From assembly GCA_035412805.1 (NCBI GenBank), contig DAONVO010000010.1:1-40629 (forward strand): a DNA stretch of 40,629 nucleotides. The letters run 5' to 3'. Positions 1 to 7,609 of this stretch are shown piece by piece (position 1 is the first letter of the stretch; each line of letters opens with the position of its first letter). The notes under the pieces are model-generated. The model was not told the DNA's origin. It worked only from the letters and a program-made list of their open reading frames with translations, and ran no database searches. The position numbers and the translations under genes are program-made. The stretch is from DTU018 sp029550685. GTDB taxonomy: Bacteria > Bacillota > Syntrophomonadia > Syntrophomonadales > Syntrophomonadaceae.

Positions 1-17
1 ATAACCTCCGAACTGCT

Positions 18-50
18 AAGCAGCCTCTTATGGCGAGAGGCTGCTTTTTT
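18..50 (+). terminator. Rho-independent terminator of an upstream gene
   Basis: A perfect 10-bp stem (AGCAGCCTCT at 19-28 with AGAGGCTGCT at 36-45) has a 7-base loop and a run of T to position 50. Flanking A/T pairs extend the stem. It ends a + strand transcript that starts outside the window. Confidence 0.85.
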
Positions 51-325
51 ATTGTTCTATGTTGCCACTTCTTCCACCATAAACAGGCTTTTGCATAAGT
101 TGCTGGGCCGAGAACCTAACCTGTGTAACCATGGTCAAATCGAGTTTATGAGGGAACGTGGGATCTACACCAATTGGGGGTGTTAAGAGGGCGGTGAGAT
201 TGTCCTTGACTTGATCGGGAGCAGTTCATCTTGTTGCACTTGCATGTTTGTGTGGTTGGATTATGATAAAGATACTAAATATACTGGGAAAGAATCGGAT
301 GGAAATAACAGGGGGTAAATAGAAA
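51..325. other. Intergenic region upstream of hypB
   Basis: I see no supportable gene here. A possible sigma-A promoter for hypB lies near its end (TTGGAT at 256-261, 18-base spacer, TATACT at 280-285). The remainder shows no clear repeat, RNA fold or open frame. Confidence 0.5.
256..285 (+). promoter_or_regulatory. Putative sigma-A promoter of hypB
   Basis: TTGGAT and TATACT are separated by 18 bases. The expected start is near 292, giving a short leader before the TTG start codon at 326. The -35 box matches consensus at only four of six positions. Confidence 0.45.
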
Positions 326-997
326 TTGAGCGAAATCAGGATTATTGAGGTCAAACAGAACATATTAGCCAACAATGATAAACAGGCTGAAAAGTTAAGA
401 GATTCCTTGCATAAGCAAAAAACTTTTCTGTTGAACCTGATGTCTTCACCGGGATCAGGGAAAACCAGTGTTATTTTGAGTACTATCGAACGGCTGCGGG
501 ATAAGCTGCGCATAGGCGTGATGGAAGCGGATATCGATTCGGCGGTGGATGCAGAAAAGATGGCTGCAGTAGGTGTACAGGCGGTACAGCTTAGAACCGG
601 AGGACTATGTCATCTGGACAGTACCATGACCTCACAGGGATTAAAGGAGCTTGACCTGGACAACCTGGACCTGGTGATCATCGAAAATATAGGCAATCTG
701 GTTTGCCCGGCGGAGTTCGATACCGGAGCGGTAAAAAACGCTATGATTTTAAGTATCCCTGAGGGTGATGACAAACCTCTTAAATATCCTCTGATGTTTT
801 CCACCTGTGATGCCCTGTTAATTAACAAAATCGACTACTTGGGCATAGCCGATTTTGATGTGGAAGCCGTAAAAAAACGGGTATATGCATTAAACCCGGA
901 TATTAAGATTTTTGAAGTATCAGCCAAAACCGGTCAGGGTATGGAGGCCTGGGCAGACTGGCTTTACCAGGAAGTACTGGCCTGGACTGAATCGTAA
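326..997 (+). CDS. hypB: Hydrogenase nickel incorporation GTPase HypB
   Basis: This 223-residue P-loop GTPase is a HypB homologue. In the family it works with HypA to insert nickel into [NiFe]-hydrogenase. Visible motifs are the Walker A segment SSPGSGKT at about residues 40-47, the metal-site Cys-His in GGLCHLD, a second cysteine in the VCPAEFDTGAV stretch, and the guanine-specificity motif NKIDYL. It lacks the N-terminal CxxCGC high-affinity nickel motif and the His-rich tract that some family members carry. The TTG start is supported by AGGGGGT about nine bases upstream. No hypCDEF genes adjoin it. The partner hypA lies about 14 kb away at 15271. Identification is firm; which hydrogenase it serves cannot be seen. 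Confidence 0.95.
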   Translation: MSEIRIIEVKQNILANNDKQAEKLRDSLHKQKTFLLNLMSSPGSGKTSVILSTIERLRDKLRIGVMEADIDSAVDAEKMAAVGVQAVQLRTGGLCHLDSTMTSQGLKELDLDNLDLVIIENIGNLVCPAEFDTGAVKNAMILSIPEGDDKPLKYPLMFSTCDALLINKIDYLGIADFDVEAVKKRVYALNPDIKIFEVSAKTGQGMEAWADWLYQEVLAWTES

Positions 998-1009
998 GAC
1001 ATAGCAGGT

Positions 1010-1270
1010 GCGATGCCCTCATCATCGCGCTCGCTAATGCTCCTCGTAATTGTCACCGGTAGAACAGACCACAATGAATGAAGGTATCACTGCACGGTTT
1101 AAGCAGGAGTATTAGCCGGCGTGTGACATACGACGAGCTGGCTAATACCCCTGCATCCCGGCAAACACTCCTGCCGAGCTGTGGTTAGTGTAGACCGACG
1201 ACCCCTTCGGGGTCTCGCAACCTTAGTGGTACCTGGCAGGGTACATCGGGAGTGCCAGAACGGCCACACC
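1010..1270. repeat. Composite dispersed repeat island A
   Basis: Noncoding DNA shares several blocks with islands B (28184-28500) and C (30365-30706). An imperfect inverted repeat pairs 1103-1120 with about 1139-1156 (ATTAGCCGGC against GCTGGCTAAT) around a 16-base loop. The right arm continues to 1197 as a block of roughly 55 bases that recurs in B on + and in C on -. The block CGACCCCTTCGGGGTCTCGC near 1198-1217 and the ACCACAATGAATGAA block near 1069 recur in B. No open frame or transposase is present. Confidence 0.75.
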
Positions 1271-1346
1271 GGTGTATTTTCACCGCACTCTAAAGGGGAG
1301 TGTTGTCATCGCTCCCTGCTTTGACGTGAATTTCTACATTGAATAT

Positions 1347-2105
1347 CTATACGTCCAGGATAAACCTCCAGGCACAGAACCATTCCTTTGGATGCTCGTC
1401 CGGGGGACAGCCTACACATTCGGTACGTATGCGATCATCAATGCCCCAGGCAAAGCGGCTGTATTCTACCAGGCCTGCTGATTTACAGGGGTAATCTGCC
1501 AGACCTTTTCGCTGGCGCGCTGACTGTACCCGGCAGTCATTCATCTGAAATACAATGCTGGTAGGGCTTTCATCGATAATAGACTGTTTATTGATGCGTG
1601 AGTACATGCGGTATCCCAGAGCCTGTTTTAGCCCTTCCAGTCCTGGTTTTTCCGGCAGGCCGAGGAAGCTCTTTATTAAACGGGCCTCAACCTGGGAAAA
1701 ACGGTTCCAGCATGAATCATTGCAGCGCTTGGCATCATTCATGCCATAGGATCTCTCAATAGCCTGGAACCAGAGGCCATCCATGGCTAACCAGTTTTTG
1801 CCTATCTCCGCGGTTAATTCCAGGAGTTTTTCCCGGGGCAGATCCAAAAGGGGCTGGGGAATCCCGTTGTGAACTGCAAAACCCAAAGCTTTTCCCAGGC
1901 GCTGTATCTCGATTTTGCTGCTCTGTTCGGTAACCTCTTCCAGTATATCCAGGGCCCGGTCCATTCCCAACTGGTGTTCAGTTTCCCGAAACCACAGGGT
2001 GTGATGAATATTCATACGATGCAACATAGACAGGATATAGCGGGCCAAATCTTCCTGACTTAAATCTTCTAATTGTAATAATTCGTTTTCATGGTTTGCT
2101 GTCAT
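1347..2105 (-). CDS. DUF6125-like protein of unknown function
   Basis: The 252-residue soluble protein resembles, from memory, the DUF6125 family of anaerobic Firmicutes. The function is unknown. The N-terminal half is helical and contains the MDGLWFQAIERSYGM segment near residues 105-125. The C-terminal third is cysteine-rich: a DCRVQ motif, a YPCKSAGLVEY segment, and CVGCPPDEHPKEWFCAW. These could bind metal or suit a reducing cytosol, but this is inference. There is no signal peptide or membrane segment. The ATG start is supported by TAGGAGGAAGG upstream on the - strand. The gene stands alone, divergent from the tRNA genes, and its 3' end abuts repeat island A. Confidence 0.8.
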   Translation of the reverse strand: MTANHENELLQLEDLSQEDLARYILSMLHRMNIHHTLWFRETEHQLGMDRALDILEEVTEQSSKIEIQRLGKALGFAVHNGIPQPLLDLPREKLLELTAEIGKNWLAMDGLWFQAIERSYGMNDAKRCNDSCWNRFSQVEARLIKSFLGLPEKPGLEGLKQALGYRMYSRINKQSIIDESPTSIVFQMNDCRVQSARQRKGLADYPCKSAGLVEYSRFAWGIDDRIRTECVGCPPDEHPKEWFCAWRFILDV

Positions 2106-2325
2106 TATGCCTTCCTCCTAATCCATATCTTAAGCAAATGGTGTTGTTATAAAAGTTTCTAGGCGAAAGCGGCAGTTTCCTTGTGCAAAATATTTGCAAA
2201 ATACTTGTTCTGGTAGCACAAAGCTAGCATGAGATCCACCCAAAGGGGCCACCCTGGCAGTTGCGGTATAAATTATTATACCCGGTAGTCTAGAGTGACC
2301 CTGCCTTTCTTAAAAAAGAGGTGAC

Positions 2326-2354
2326 TTGCAAAAGGTATAGGTTTTTGCTAATAT
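2326..2354 (+). promoter_or_regulatory. Sigma-A promoter of tRNA-Asp
   Basis: TTGCAA at 2326-2331 and TAATAT at 2349-2354 are separated by 17 bases. Initiation would fall near 2361, just before the mature tRNA 5' end at 2365. Confidence 0.65.
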
Positions 2355-2364
2355 ACTAGTGCGC

Positions 2365-2441
2365 GGAGCCGTGGTGCAGCGGTTTAGCATACTGGCCTGT
2401 CAAGCCAGAGATCGCGGGTTCAAATCCCGTCGGCTCCGCCA
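2365..2441 (+). tRNA. tRNA-Asp (GTC)
   Basis: The cloverleaf folds completely. The 7-bp acceptor pairs GGAGCCG (2365-2371) with CGGCTCC (2431-2437). The 5-bp anticodon stem CTGGC/GCCAG surrounds the loop CTGTCAA with anticodon GTC. The T-loop is TTCAAAT. The discriminator is G, and CCA is encoded at 2439-2441. Confidence 0.95.
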
Positions 2442-2501
2442 GATTAAATAGAATATTTCATTTATTTCGACCATATTTTTATTTATAGAAAGGAACTTAC
2501 C

Positions 2502-2530
2502 TTGACGGGATGTACCCCATAGAGTATAAT
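2502..2530 (+). promoter_or_regulatory. Sigma-A promoter of tRNA-Gly and probably of the SCIFF precursor
   Basis: TTGACG at 2502-2507 and a consensus TATAAT at 2525-2530 have a 17-base spacer. The start would be near 2537, a few bases before the tRNA. No terminator or further promoter is evident before the SCIFF gene at 2674. Confidence 0.8.
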
Positions 2531-2540
2531 TTTTTGGCGT

Positions 2541-2615
2541 GCGGGAGTAGCTCAGTGGTAGAGCACCGGCTTCCCAAGCCGGGTGTCGCGGGTTCGAACC
2601 CCGTTTCCCGCTCCA
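2541..2615 (+). tRNA. tRNA-Gly (CCC)
   Basis: The acceptor GCGGGAG (2541-2547) pairs with TTCCCGC. The D-arm is TAGCTCAGTGGTAGAGC. The anticodon stem CCGGC/GCCGG holds the loop TTCCCAA, giving anticodon CCC for GGG codons. The T-loop is TTCGAAC, and CCA is encoded at 2613-2615. Confidence 0.95.
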
Positions 2616-2673
2616 TATGTCTTTAGCATTAATGAGGAGAATACCCTTTAGTTTTAAGGAGGTTTGTTATTAT

Positions 2674-2811
2674 ATGAAACATATTACCACGGTGATTAAG
2701 CCTAGCCTGAAGCGTGATGCTGACCAAATCAATTGCCGGGAATGTGCTACTTCCTGCCAGTCAGCTTGCAAAACATCCTGCACCGTAGGCAATCAAACCT
2801 GTCGTAACTAG
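2674..2811 (+). CDS. scfA: SCIFF ranthipeptide precursor
   Basis: This 45-residue peptide contains exactly six cysteines (C21, C24, C28, C32, C36, C43), the definition of the SCIFF family (six cysteines in forty-five residues). The core CQSACKTSCTVGNQTC matches the family closely. In the characterised thermoanaerobe homologue, as I recall, a radical SAM enzyme makes a thioether between Cys32 and Thr37. Both residues are present here. The ATG at 2674 has an excellent AAGGAGG 11 bases upstream, so a longer reading from 2617, which starts two bases after the tRNA CCA, is unlikely. The gene follows tRNA-Gly by 58 bases with no visible promoter between, and precedes its maturase at 2887. The biological role of SCIFF peptides is unknown. 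Confidence 0.95.
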   Translation: MKHITTVIKPSLKRDADQINCRECATSCQSACKTSCTVGNQTCRN

Positions 2812-2826
2812 CAAAAAACTACATAC

Positions 2827-2848
2827 AAGGGGCCCGTGCCCCTTTTTT
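2827..2848 (+). terminator. Terminator between SCIFF precursor and maturase
   Basis: AAGGGGC (2827-2833) pairs with GCCCCTT (2838-2844) around a 4-base loop and is followed by T to 2848. It would leave the precursor mRNA more abundant than the maturase mRNA. Confidence 0.85.
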
Positions 2849-2856
2849 GTGTTGCA

Positions 2857-2883
2857 AACCAGGAGGAGCAACCAGGAGGAGCA
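2857..2883 (+). repeat. Tandem duplication carrying the ribosome binding site of scfB
   Basis: The 13-base unit AACCAGGAGGAGC occurs twice head to tail (2857-2869, 2870-2882). Each unit contains AGGAGG. The second copy sits at normal spacing to the ATG at 2887. Confidence 0.85.
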
Positions 2884-2886
2884 ACT

Positions 2887-4269
2887 ATGATCATCCTATC
2901 TGATTATGACTTTCCTGCTAATGTCCACCTTTATCCCTTTCAAGATATCTATATAGTGCTGGATGTCAACAGTGGCGCTGTTCATGTAGTTGACCAGCTG
3001 GCCGCTGAGTTTATTCAGGCGTTTATAAATTGCCGCGGTGACTTTTACCGGGCTATGGAAATTTGTGCGGCTCGCTATGATTGGGAAAAAGTGATGGAAG
3101 TTGCTTTGGAAGTAACCGGTTTGTGGGAAGACGGCAGTTTATTCAGTGATCCCGAAGACCCGGTAATAGATTTTACTGATGCTCCCATTAAAGCCCTGTG
3201 CTTAAATGTAGCCCATGTTTGCAACATGAAATGCACCTATTGTTTTGCCAGTCAGGGAAACTTTGGCCTTAGTCCCTCTTTAATGAGCCGTGAGGCGGGA
3301 CACCGGGCGCTGGATTTTTTAGTGGAACACAGCCAGGGGGTAAAACACCTGGAGGTGGACTTTTTCGGGGGAGAGCCCCTGCTTAACTGGGAAGTTGTCA
3401 AGGATATCGTAGAATACGGCCGGCATATTGAAGCTAATTCGGACAAGATATTTAATTTCACCCTGACTACCAATTGTCTTTTACTGGATGAGGAAATCAT
3501 GGATTACCTGGTCAAGGAGAATATTAGCGTTATACTCAGCCTGGATGGACGACAGGAGGTCAATGATCGGTATAGGGTGTTAAACAATGGTGAGGGTACT
3601 TATAAAACCATATTGCCGAAAATTCATAAAATGATAGAAAAGGGACCCATCAGCTATTATGTTCGCGGCACCTATACCCGCAGCAACCTGGATTTTTGTG
3701 AGGATGTCCGCCATATAGTTGATCTGGGTATTAATGCTTTGTCCCTGGAACCAGCGGTAGGAGCTGGCAATGATCTGGCCATCCGTGAGGAAGATATGCC
3801 TCAGGTTTTAAAAGAATATGAGAAACTGGCCTTACTGTTGCTGGAGTATCACCAGCAAGGCCGGCAGGTTCACTTTTTCCACTACGATCTCGATCTGCAG
3901 AAAGGCCCTTGCCTGGCTAAGCGGCAGACGGGCTGTGGAGCCTGTTTACATTATCTGGCTATTACCCCTGAAGGGGATATTTATCCTTGTCACCAGTTCG
4001 TAGGCCATAGTGATTACTGTTTGGGAAACATTCTGGAAAACAGTCAGTTGCGAACAGGCATTCGCCAAAAATTTATTAACAATACCCTGCTGACTAAGGA
4101 GGAATGCCGTCACTGCTGGGCACGCAATTTCTGCGGCGGGGGCTGTCATGCCAATAATTATTTCACTAACGGGGATATTGGCCAACCTGCCCAGGTAGCA
4201 TGTGCCATGCACCGGCGACGGGTAGAAGCTGCTATTTATCTGGACCTAAAAAAACGTATAACCCCTTAG
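2887..4269 (+). CDS. scfB: SCIFF maturase, radical SAM/SPASM thioether-forming enzyme
   Basis: The 460-residue radical SAM enzyme matures the adjacent SCIFF peptide. The N-terminal 95 residues form a PqqD-like peptide-recognition region, including YIVLDVNSGAVHVVDQ at about 22-37. The canonical CxxxCxxC motif (C112, C116, C119) binds the catalytic [4Fe-4S] cluster and SAM, followed by GGEPLLNW. The C-terminal SPASM region has a cysteine series including CGAC, YPCHQF, CRHCWARNFCGGGCH and a final CAMHRR, which should bind two auxiliary clusters. The ATG at 2887 is preferred because of its AGGAGG. An upstream GTG at 2836 would place the terminator hairpin inside the coding sequence. Identification is firm from both sequence and neighbour. 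Confidence 0.95.
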   Translation: MIILSDYDFPANVHLYPFQDIYIVLDVNSGAVHVVDQLAAEFIQAFINCRGDFYRAMEICAARYDWEKVMEVALEVTGLWEDGSLFSDPEDPVIDFTDAPIKALCLNVAHVCNMKCTYCFASQGNFGLSPSLMSREAGHRALDFLVEHSQGVKHLEVDFFGGEPLLNWEVVKDIVEYGRHIEANSDKIFNFTLTTNCLLLDEEIMDYLVKENISVILSLDGRQEVNDRYRVLNNGEGTYKTILPKIHKMIEKGPISYYVRGTYTRSNLDFCEDVRHIVDLGINALSLEPAVGAGNDLAIREEDMPQVLKEYEKLALLLLEYHQQGRQVHFFHYDLDLQKGPCLAKRQTGCGACLHYLAITPEGDIYPCHQFVGHSDYCLGNILENSQLRTGIRQKFINNTLLTKEECRHCWARNFCGGGCHANNYFTNGDIGQPAQVACAMHRRRVEAAIYLDLKKRITP

Positions 4270-4362
4270 AGGAAAAACTTTCGTTTAAAAGCAGGAAAAA
4301 TACTGGAACAAATAGAATGAATTTGAGGTCTAATAAACTTTATACTTTGTGGAGAGTGTCAT

Positions 4363-5697
4363 ATGATTGATTATTTACTGCAGAATAAGAAGCTGTCTAT
4401 CAGATTAGCCATTGGAATCGTCGTCATAGTGTTACTAACTGTGATCTGGACCAACGTTATCCGGACACCGGCCTATGTGGTAATAGTGGACGGGGAAGAA
4501 GCTTTTGTAGTAAAGAATAAATCTGATGTTGCCGATACCCTGCTGAGCATACAGAAGCAGCAGGCCAAGCCAAATCAGCCTAAGCTGGAATTGAGCAGCA
4601 AAATTGATTACCAACGTACCTTTGCTAGCCGGGGAGATATTATCTCTGGGAAAGAGTTAGAAAAGATCATTCGCGATACTGTTGATTTTACAATGGCAGC
4701 CAGTGCTTTGATAGTGAATGGAAACCCCATTGCCTATCTGGAAAGCAAAGCTCAGGCTGAGCAACTGTTAAAGAAACTGAAGGAAGAATGCGCAGTAGTA
4801 GACGATGGAGAAAAACTTATTTCCGTTACTTTTGCTGAGAAAGTAACCATTGCGGAAAAAAGCGTTAGCTCAGAGCAAGTTATGACCTTTGATGAAGCCT
4901 ACCAACTGGTCACCACAGGAACTGATAAGCCGGAGAAATACATTGTCCAGGAAGGAGATAACCTGTGGCTGATTGCCCGGCGCAATGACATGTATGTGGA
5001 TGACATCATGCGAGCCAACCAGCTGAAATCAGAAGATCTCCAGATCGGGGATGAGTTAATTCTGGTAAAAAGCCAGCCATACATAAATGTAGTTGCTAAG
5101 GTAGAAGGGGAAAAAATTGAAGTAATTCCTTTCGAAACCAAGACGGAAATAGATAAAAATGCCAGCGGGGTCCGGATCAAACAGGATGGCCGCAACGGAG
5201 AAAAGAAGATAGTCTATGTAGCCACCAAAGTTAATGGGGTGTTAGAGGAACGGGAAGTCAAGGAAGAAACGATTCTCAAAGAAGCAGTAGCCAGAATAAT
5301 AGTGAAAGGGAATCAAATAACAGTAGCTTCTCGTGGTGGCGGAGGTTCTCTGGATTGGCCTGCTTACGGACCTATTACCTGCTATTATGGAAGAGGTCAT
5401 ACCGGTTTGGATATCGCTGCCAAAGCTGGTTCAGCCATTAAAGCGGCTGACAGCGGTACCGTTACTTTTACCGGCTGGCAGGGGGGGTACGGTAACTTCA
5501 TTATTGTTAACCACGGCAATGGCATTGTTACCCGTTATGCTCATTGCTCCAGCATATCTGTATCTAAAGGCCAGCAGGTGGCCCGTGGCCAGACCTTGGG
5601 GACGGTAGGATCTACCGGACGCAGTACTGGGCCTCACCTCCATTTTGAGGTACTATCTGGTGGTTCCTTCCAAAATCCGCTCAGCTATTTACGCTAG
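4363..5697 (+). CDS. Membrane-anchored M23 peptidoglycan endopeptidase with LysM and G5 domains
   Basis: The 444-residue protein is probably a cell-wall endopeptidase. One transmembrane segment (about residues 11-30) leaves the rest outside. A LysM domain follows at about 193-236 (YIVQEGDNLWLIARRN), then a G5-like region (about 240-325), then a C-terminal M23 lysostaphin-type domain. The M23 zinc ligands are visible: HTGLD near 346-350 and HLHFEV near the C-terminus, with the upstream histidine in YAHCSSI. Family members cut peptide cross-links in murein, and this order resembles sporulation or division-associated M23 proteins of Clostridia. The ATG start has GGAGAG upstream. It is probably its own transcription unit, closed by the hairpin at 5706. 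Confidence 0.92.
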   Translation: MIDYLLQNKKLSIRLAIGIVVIVLLTVIWTNVIRTPAYVVIVDGEEAFVVKNKSDVADTLLSIQKQQAKPNQPKLELSSKIDYQRTFASRGDIISGKELEKIIRDTVDFTMAASALIVNGNPIAYLESKAQAEQLLKKLKEECAVVDDGEKLISVTFAEKVTIAEKSVSSEQVMTFDEAYQLVTTGTDKPEKYIVQEGDNLWLIARRNDMYVDDIMRANQLKSEDLQIGDELILVKSQPYINVVAKVEGEKIEVIPFETKTEIDKNASGVRIKQDGRNGEKKIVYVATKVNGVLEEREVKEETILKEAVARIIVKGNQITVASRGGGGSLDWPAYGPITCYYGRGHTGLDIAAKAGSAIKAADSGTVTFTGWQGGYGNFIIVNHGNGIVTRYAHCSSISVSKGQQVARGQTLGTVGSTGRSTGPHLHFEVLSGGSFQNPLSYLR

Positions 5698-5705
5698 ATC
5701 AAACT

Positions 5706-5739
5706 AAACCCTGCCCTAAGGGGTGGGGGTTTTATTTTT
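5706..5739 (+). terminator. Terminator after the M23 peptidase gene
   Basis: AAACCC pairs with GGGTTT and, after a small bulge, CCC pairs with GGG. A T-rich tail TTTTATTTTTA follows. Confidence 0.7.
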
Positions 5740-5775
5740 ATGTGTCAGTAAAGTGTAAGCAAAGGAGAGATCAAA

Positions 5776-6684
5776 GTGTATGATGTAATAATCATTGGTG
5801 CTGGACCGGCTGGATTGACTGCTGCTATTTATACCGGTAGAGCCAAGTTAAACACTTTGATAATTGAATCGAATATGATCGGGGGAAACACTGCCCAGAC
5901 TGATCTGATAGAAAACTACCCCGGTTTCCCCTTTGGCATTAATGGTGCTGAGCTGATGGAAAGCTTTTGGCGGCAAGCCCAGCGATTTGGCGCCCAGCTG
6001 AAAATGGAAAAAGTGGTTGACCTGCAAGTAGTTCCAGAGGGCAGGAAGGTTATTACCAACCAAGGGGAATACCTGGCTCGGGCGGTGATTATAGCCATGG
6101 GTGCCCGCCGCAGGGAATTGGAGGTACCGGGAGAAAAAGAATATTTAGGCCGGGGGGTCTCTTACTGTGCTACCTGCGATGGAGCCTTTTTTCAGGGGGT
6201 ACCGGTAGCTGTAGTTGGGGGCGGAGATTCAGCTGTGAAGGAAGCTCTCTATCTTTCTGATTTGACTTCACGGGTTTATCTGATACATCGCCGTGAACAG
6301 TTTAGAGCAAATCAAACCGCTGTGGATAAAATGCTGGAAAATGATAAGATCGAATTGAAACTCAACAAAGTGGTTAAGCGAGTGGAAGGCAACCAGAATA
6401 TGATGCAGCGCCTGGTGCTGGCTGATGTGAAAACCGGCCAGGAAGAGGTCCTGGAAGTGGAAGGCCTGTTCGTCAACATTGGACTGGTGGCTGCTGCTGA
6501 TTTCTTGGACGACCTGCTGGAAACCGTAGATGGATATATTGTTACTGATCAGAACATGCAAACCTCGGTGGAAGGAATATTTGCAGCTGGAGATATCAGG
6601 TGCAAGCAAGCCCGGCAGGTGGCCACCGCAGTTGGGGATGGTGCTCTGGCAGGGATTGCTGTTACTGGATACTTGAAGGAATAG
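5776..6684 (+). CDS. trxB: Thioredoxin-disulfide reductase
   Basis: The 302-residue flavoprotein transfers electrons from NADPH through FAD to a redox disulfide that reduces thioredoxin. The FAD-binding GAGPAGLTAAIY is at about residues 8-19. The active-site CATCDGAFF is near 133-141. The NADPH motif GGGDSAVKEALYL follows, with HRREQFRA, whose arginines normally contact the 2'-phosphate of NADPH. The C-terminal FAD motif GIFAAGDIR is intact. Length and motif order are those of bacterial low-molecular-weight TrxB. The GTG start is supported by AAAGGAGA. No thioredoxin gene adjoins it. An inverted repeat without a T tract (TAGAGCCA near 6683, TGGCTCTA near 6730) separates it from the next gene. 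Confidence 0.95.
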   Translation: MYDVIIIGAGPAGLTAAIYTGRAKLNTLIIESNMIGGNTAQTDLIENYPGFPFGINGAELMESFWRQAQRFGAQLKMEKVVDLQVVPEGRKVITNQGEYLARAVIIAMGARRRELEVPGEKEYLGRGVSYCATCDGAFFQGVPVAVVGGGDSAVKEALYLSDLTSRVYLIHRREQFRANQTAVDKMLENDKIELKLNKVVKRVEGNQNMMQRLVLADVKTGQEEVLEVEGLFVNIGLVAAADFLDDLLETVDGYIVTDQNMQTSVEGIFAAGDIRCKQARQVATAVGDGALAGIAVTGYLKE

Positions 6685-6752
6685 AGCCACTATTTGCTTA
6701 CTCTCCTTGGGAAAGGGCCATTGTATAATGGCTCTAGAGAGGAGAGAGAAGC

Positions 6753-7604
6753 ATGTTGGGGATAAAAGGGCCTGGTTCCATTAAAACGGCCAGCTTGATC
6801 CTGGTTTTGCTTCTGCTGGCAGTTTTGGTGATATCAAGATACAGCAACGTATTGCTAAAGTTTGCCGTAGGACAGGAAATCAATCTGAAAACCGCCCACT
6901 TTAGTGTGACGGAAACTGAGCATTTCAAAATAAAATATACCAGCGTAGACCAGGACTATGTTCCTATGATCTGCCGGGCTTCTGAACAGGCTTACCAGTC
7001 AGTAAGTGAGGTTTTTGGCCAGGAGCCCCAGGGTAAGACAGTCATCGTGGTTTACCCTGACACCGCCAGTCTCGCTGCTAGTTTCGGCTGGGAGCGTGAT
7101 CAAAAGGCTATGGGGGTTTACTGGGGCGGGTCCATTCGTATCCTGTCACCGCGGGAATGGGTTGGCCCTGCTGAGGCAGAGGAGGTTTTCGCTCAGGAAG
7201 GACCAATGGTGCACGAATTTGCTCATTTGATGGTTGACGAAATCACCCAAGGCAACTATAATCGCTGGTGGACTGAAGGGGTAGCACAGTATGTAGAAAA
7301 GAATATTACCGGCTTCGAGTTTGCTGATCCATTTTCCGGCGGACGCACCCCGTACTATTATGAAATGGATTCCTTGGAAAGAAGTTTTGACAGCCTGAAC
7401 CAGCAGGTTGCTTACTGGCAGTCTTTTAAAATAGTAGAATACTTGGTGGATAAATACGGGCAGGAATGCCTATTCGATATTATGAAATATCTGGGGCAAG
7501 GGTTGAACATGAAACAGGCCATAGAGAGGACCCTGGATGTAGATTATAGTTCTTTTGAGAACGATTTATACTACGTACTGGATGGAAATGGGCGAGAGGG
7601 GTAA
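6753..7604 (+). CDS. Membrane-anchored MA-type (gluzincin) metalloprotease
   Basis: The 283-residue protein has an N-terminal hydrophobic anchor at about residues 14-30 and an extracytoplasmic zinc peptidase domain. HEFAH within MVHEFAHLMVDE (near residue 153) supplies two zinc histidines and the catalytic glutamate. WWTEG about 20 residues later supplies the downstream glutamate, the gluzincin arrangement of the peptidase MA-like family. The substrate is unknown. The ATG start has AGGAGAGAG upstream. It ends five bases before murA, so the two genes are probably co-transcribed, which suggests an envelope-related role by context only. Confidence 0.88.
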   Translation: MLGIKGPGSIKTASLILVLLLLAVLVISRYSNVLLKFAVGQEINLKTAHFSVTETEHFKIKYTSVDQDYVPMICRASEQAYQSVSEVFGQEPQGKTVIVVYPDTASLAASFGWERDQKAMGVYWGGSIRILSPREWVGPAEAEEVFAQEGPMVHEFAHLMVDEITQGNYNRWWTEGVAQYVEKNITGFEFADPFSGGRTPYYYEMDSLERSFDSLNQQVAYWQSFKIVEYLVDKYGQECLFDIMKYLGQGLNMKQAIERTLDVDYSSFENDLYYVLDGNGREG

Positions 7605-7609
7605 AGTTA

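Noticed and set aside
1272..1481. Open frame of 69 codons on the + strand
   Set aside because: It overlaps the 3' end of the DUF6125-like gene and repeat island A, has no ribosome binding site, and shows no domain.
2617..2673. Longer start for the SCIFF precursor
   Set aside because: The family is 45 residues long and AAGGAGG stands before the ATG at 2674. The longer frame begins two bases after the tRNA.
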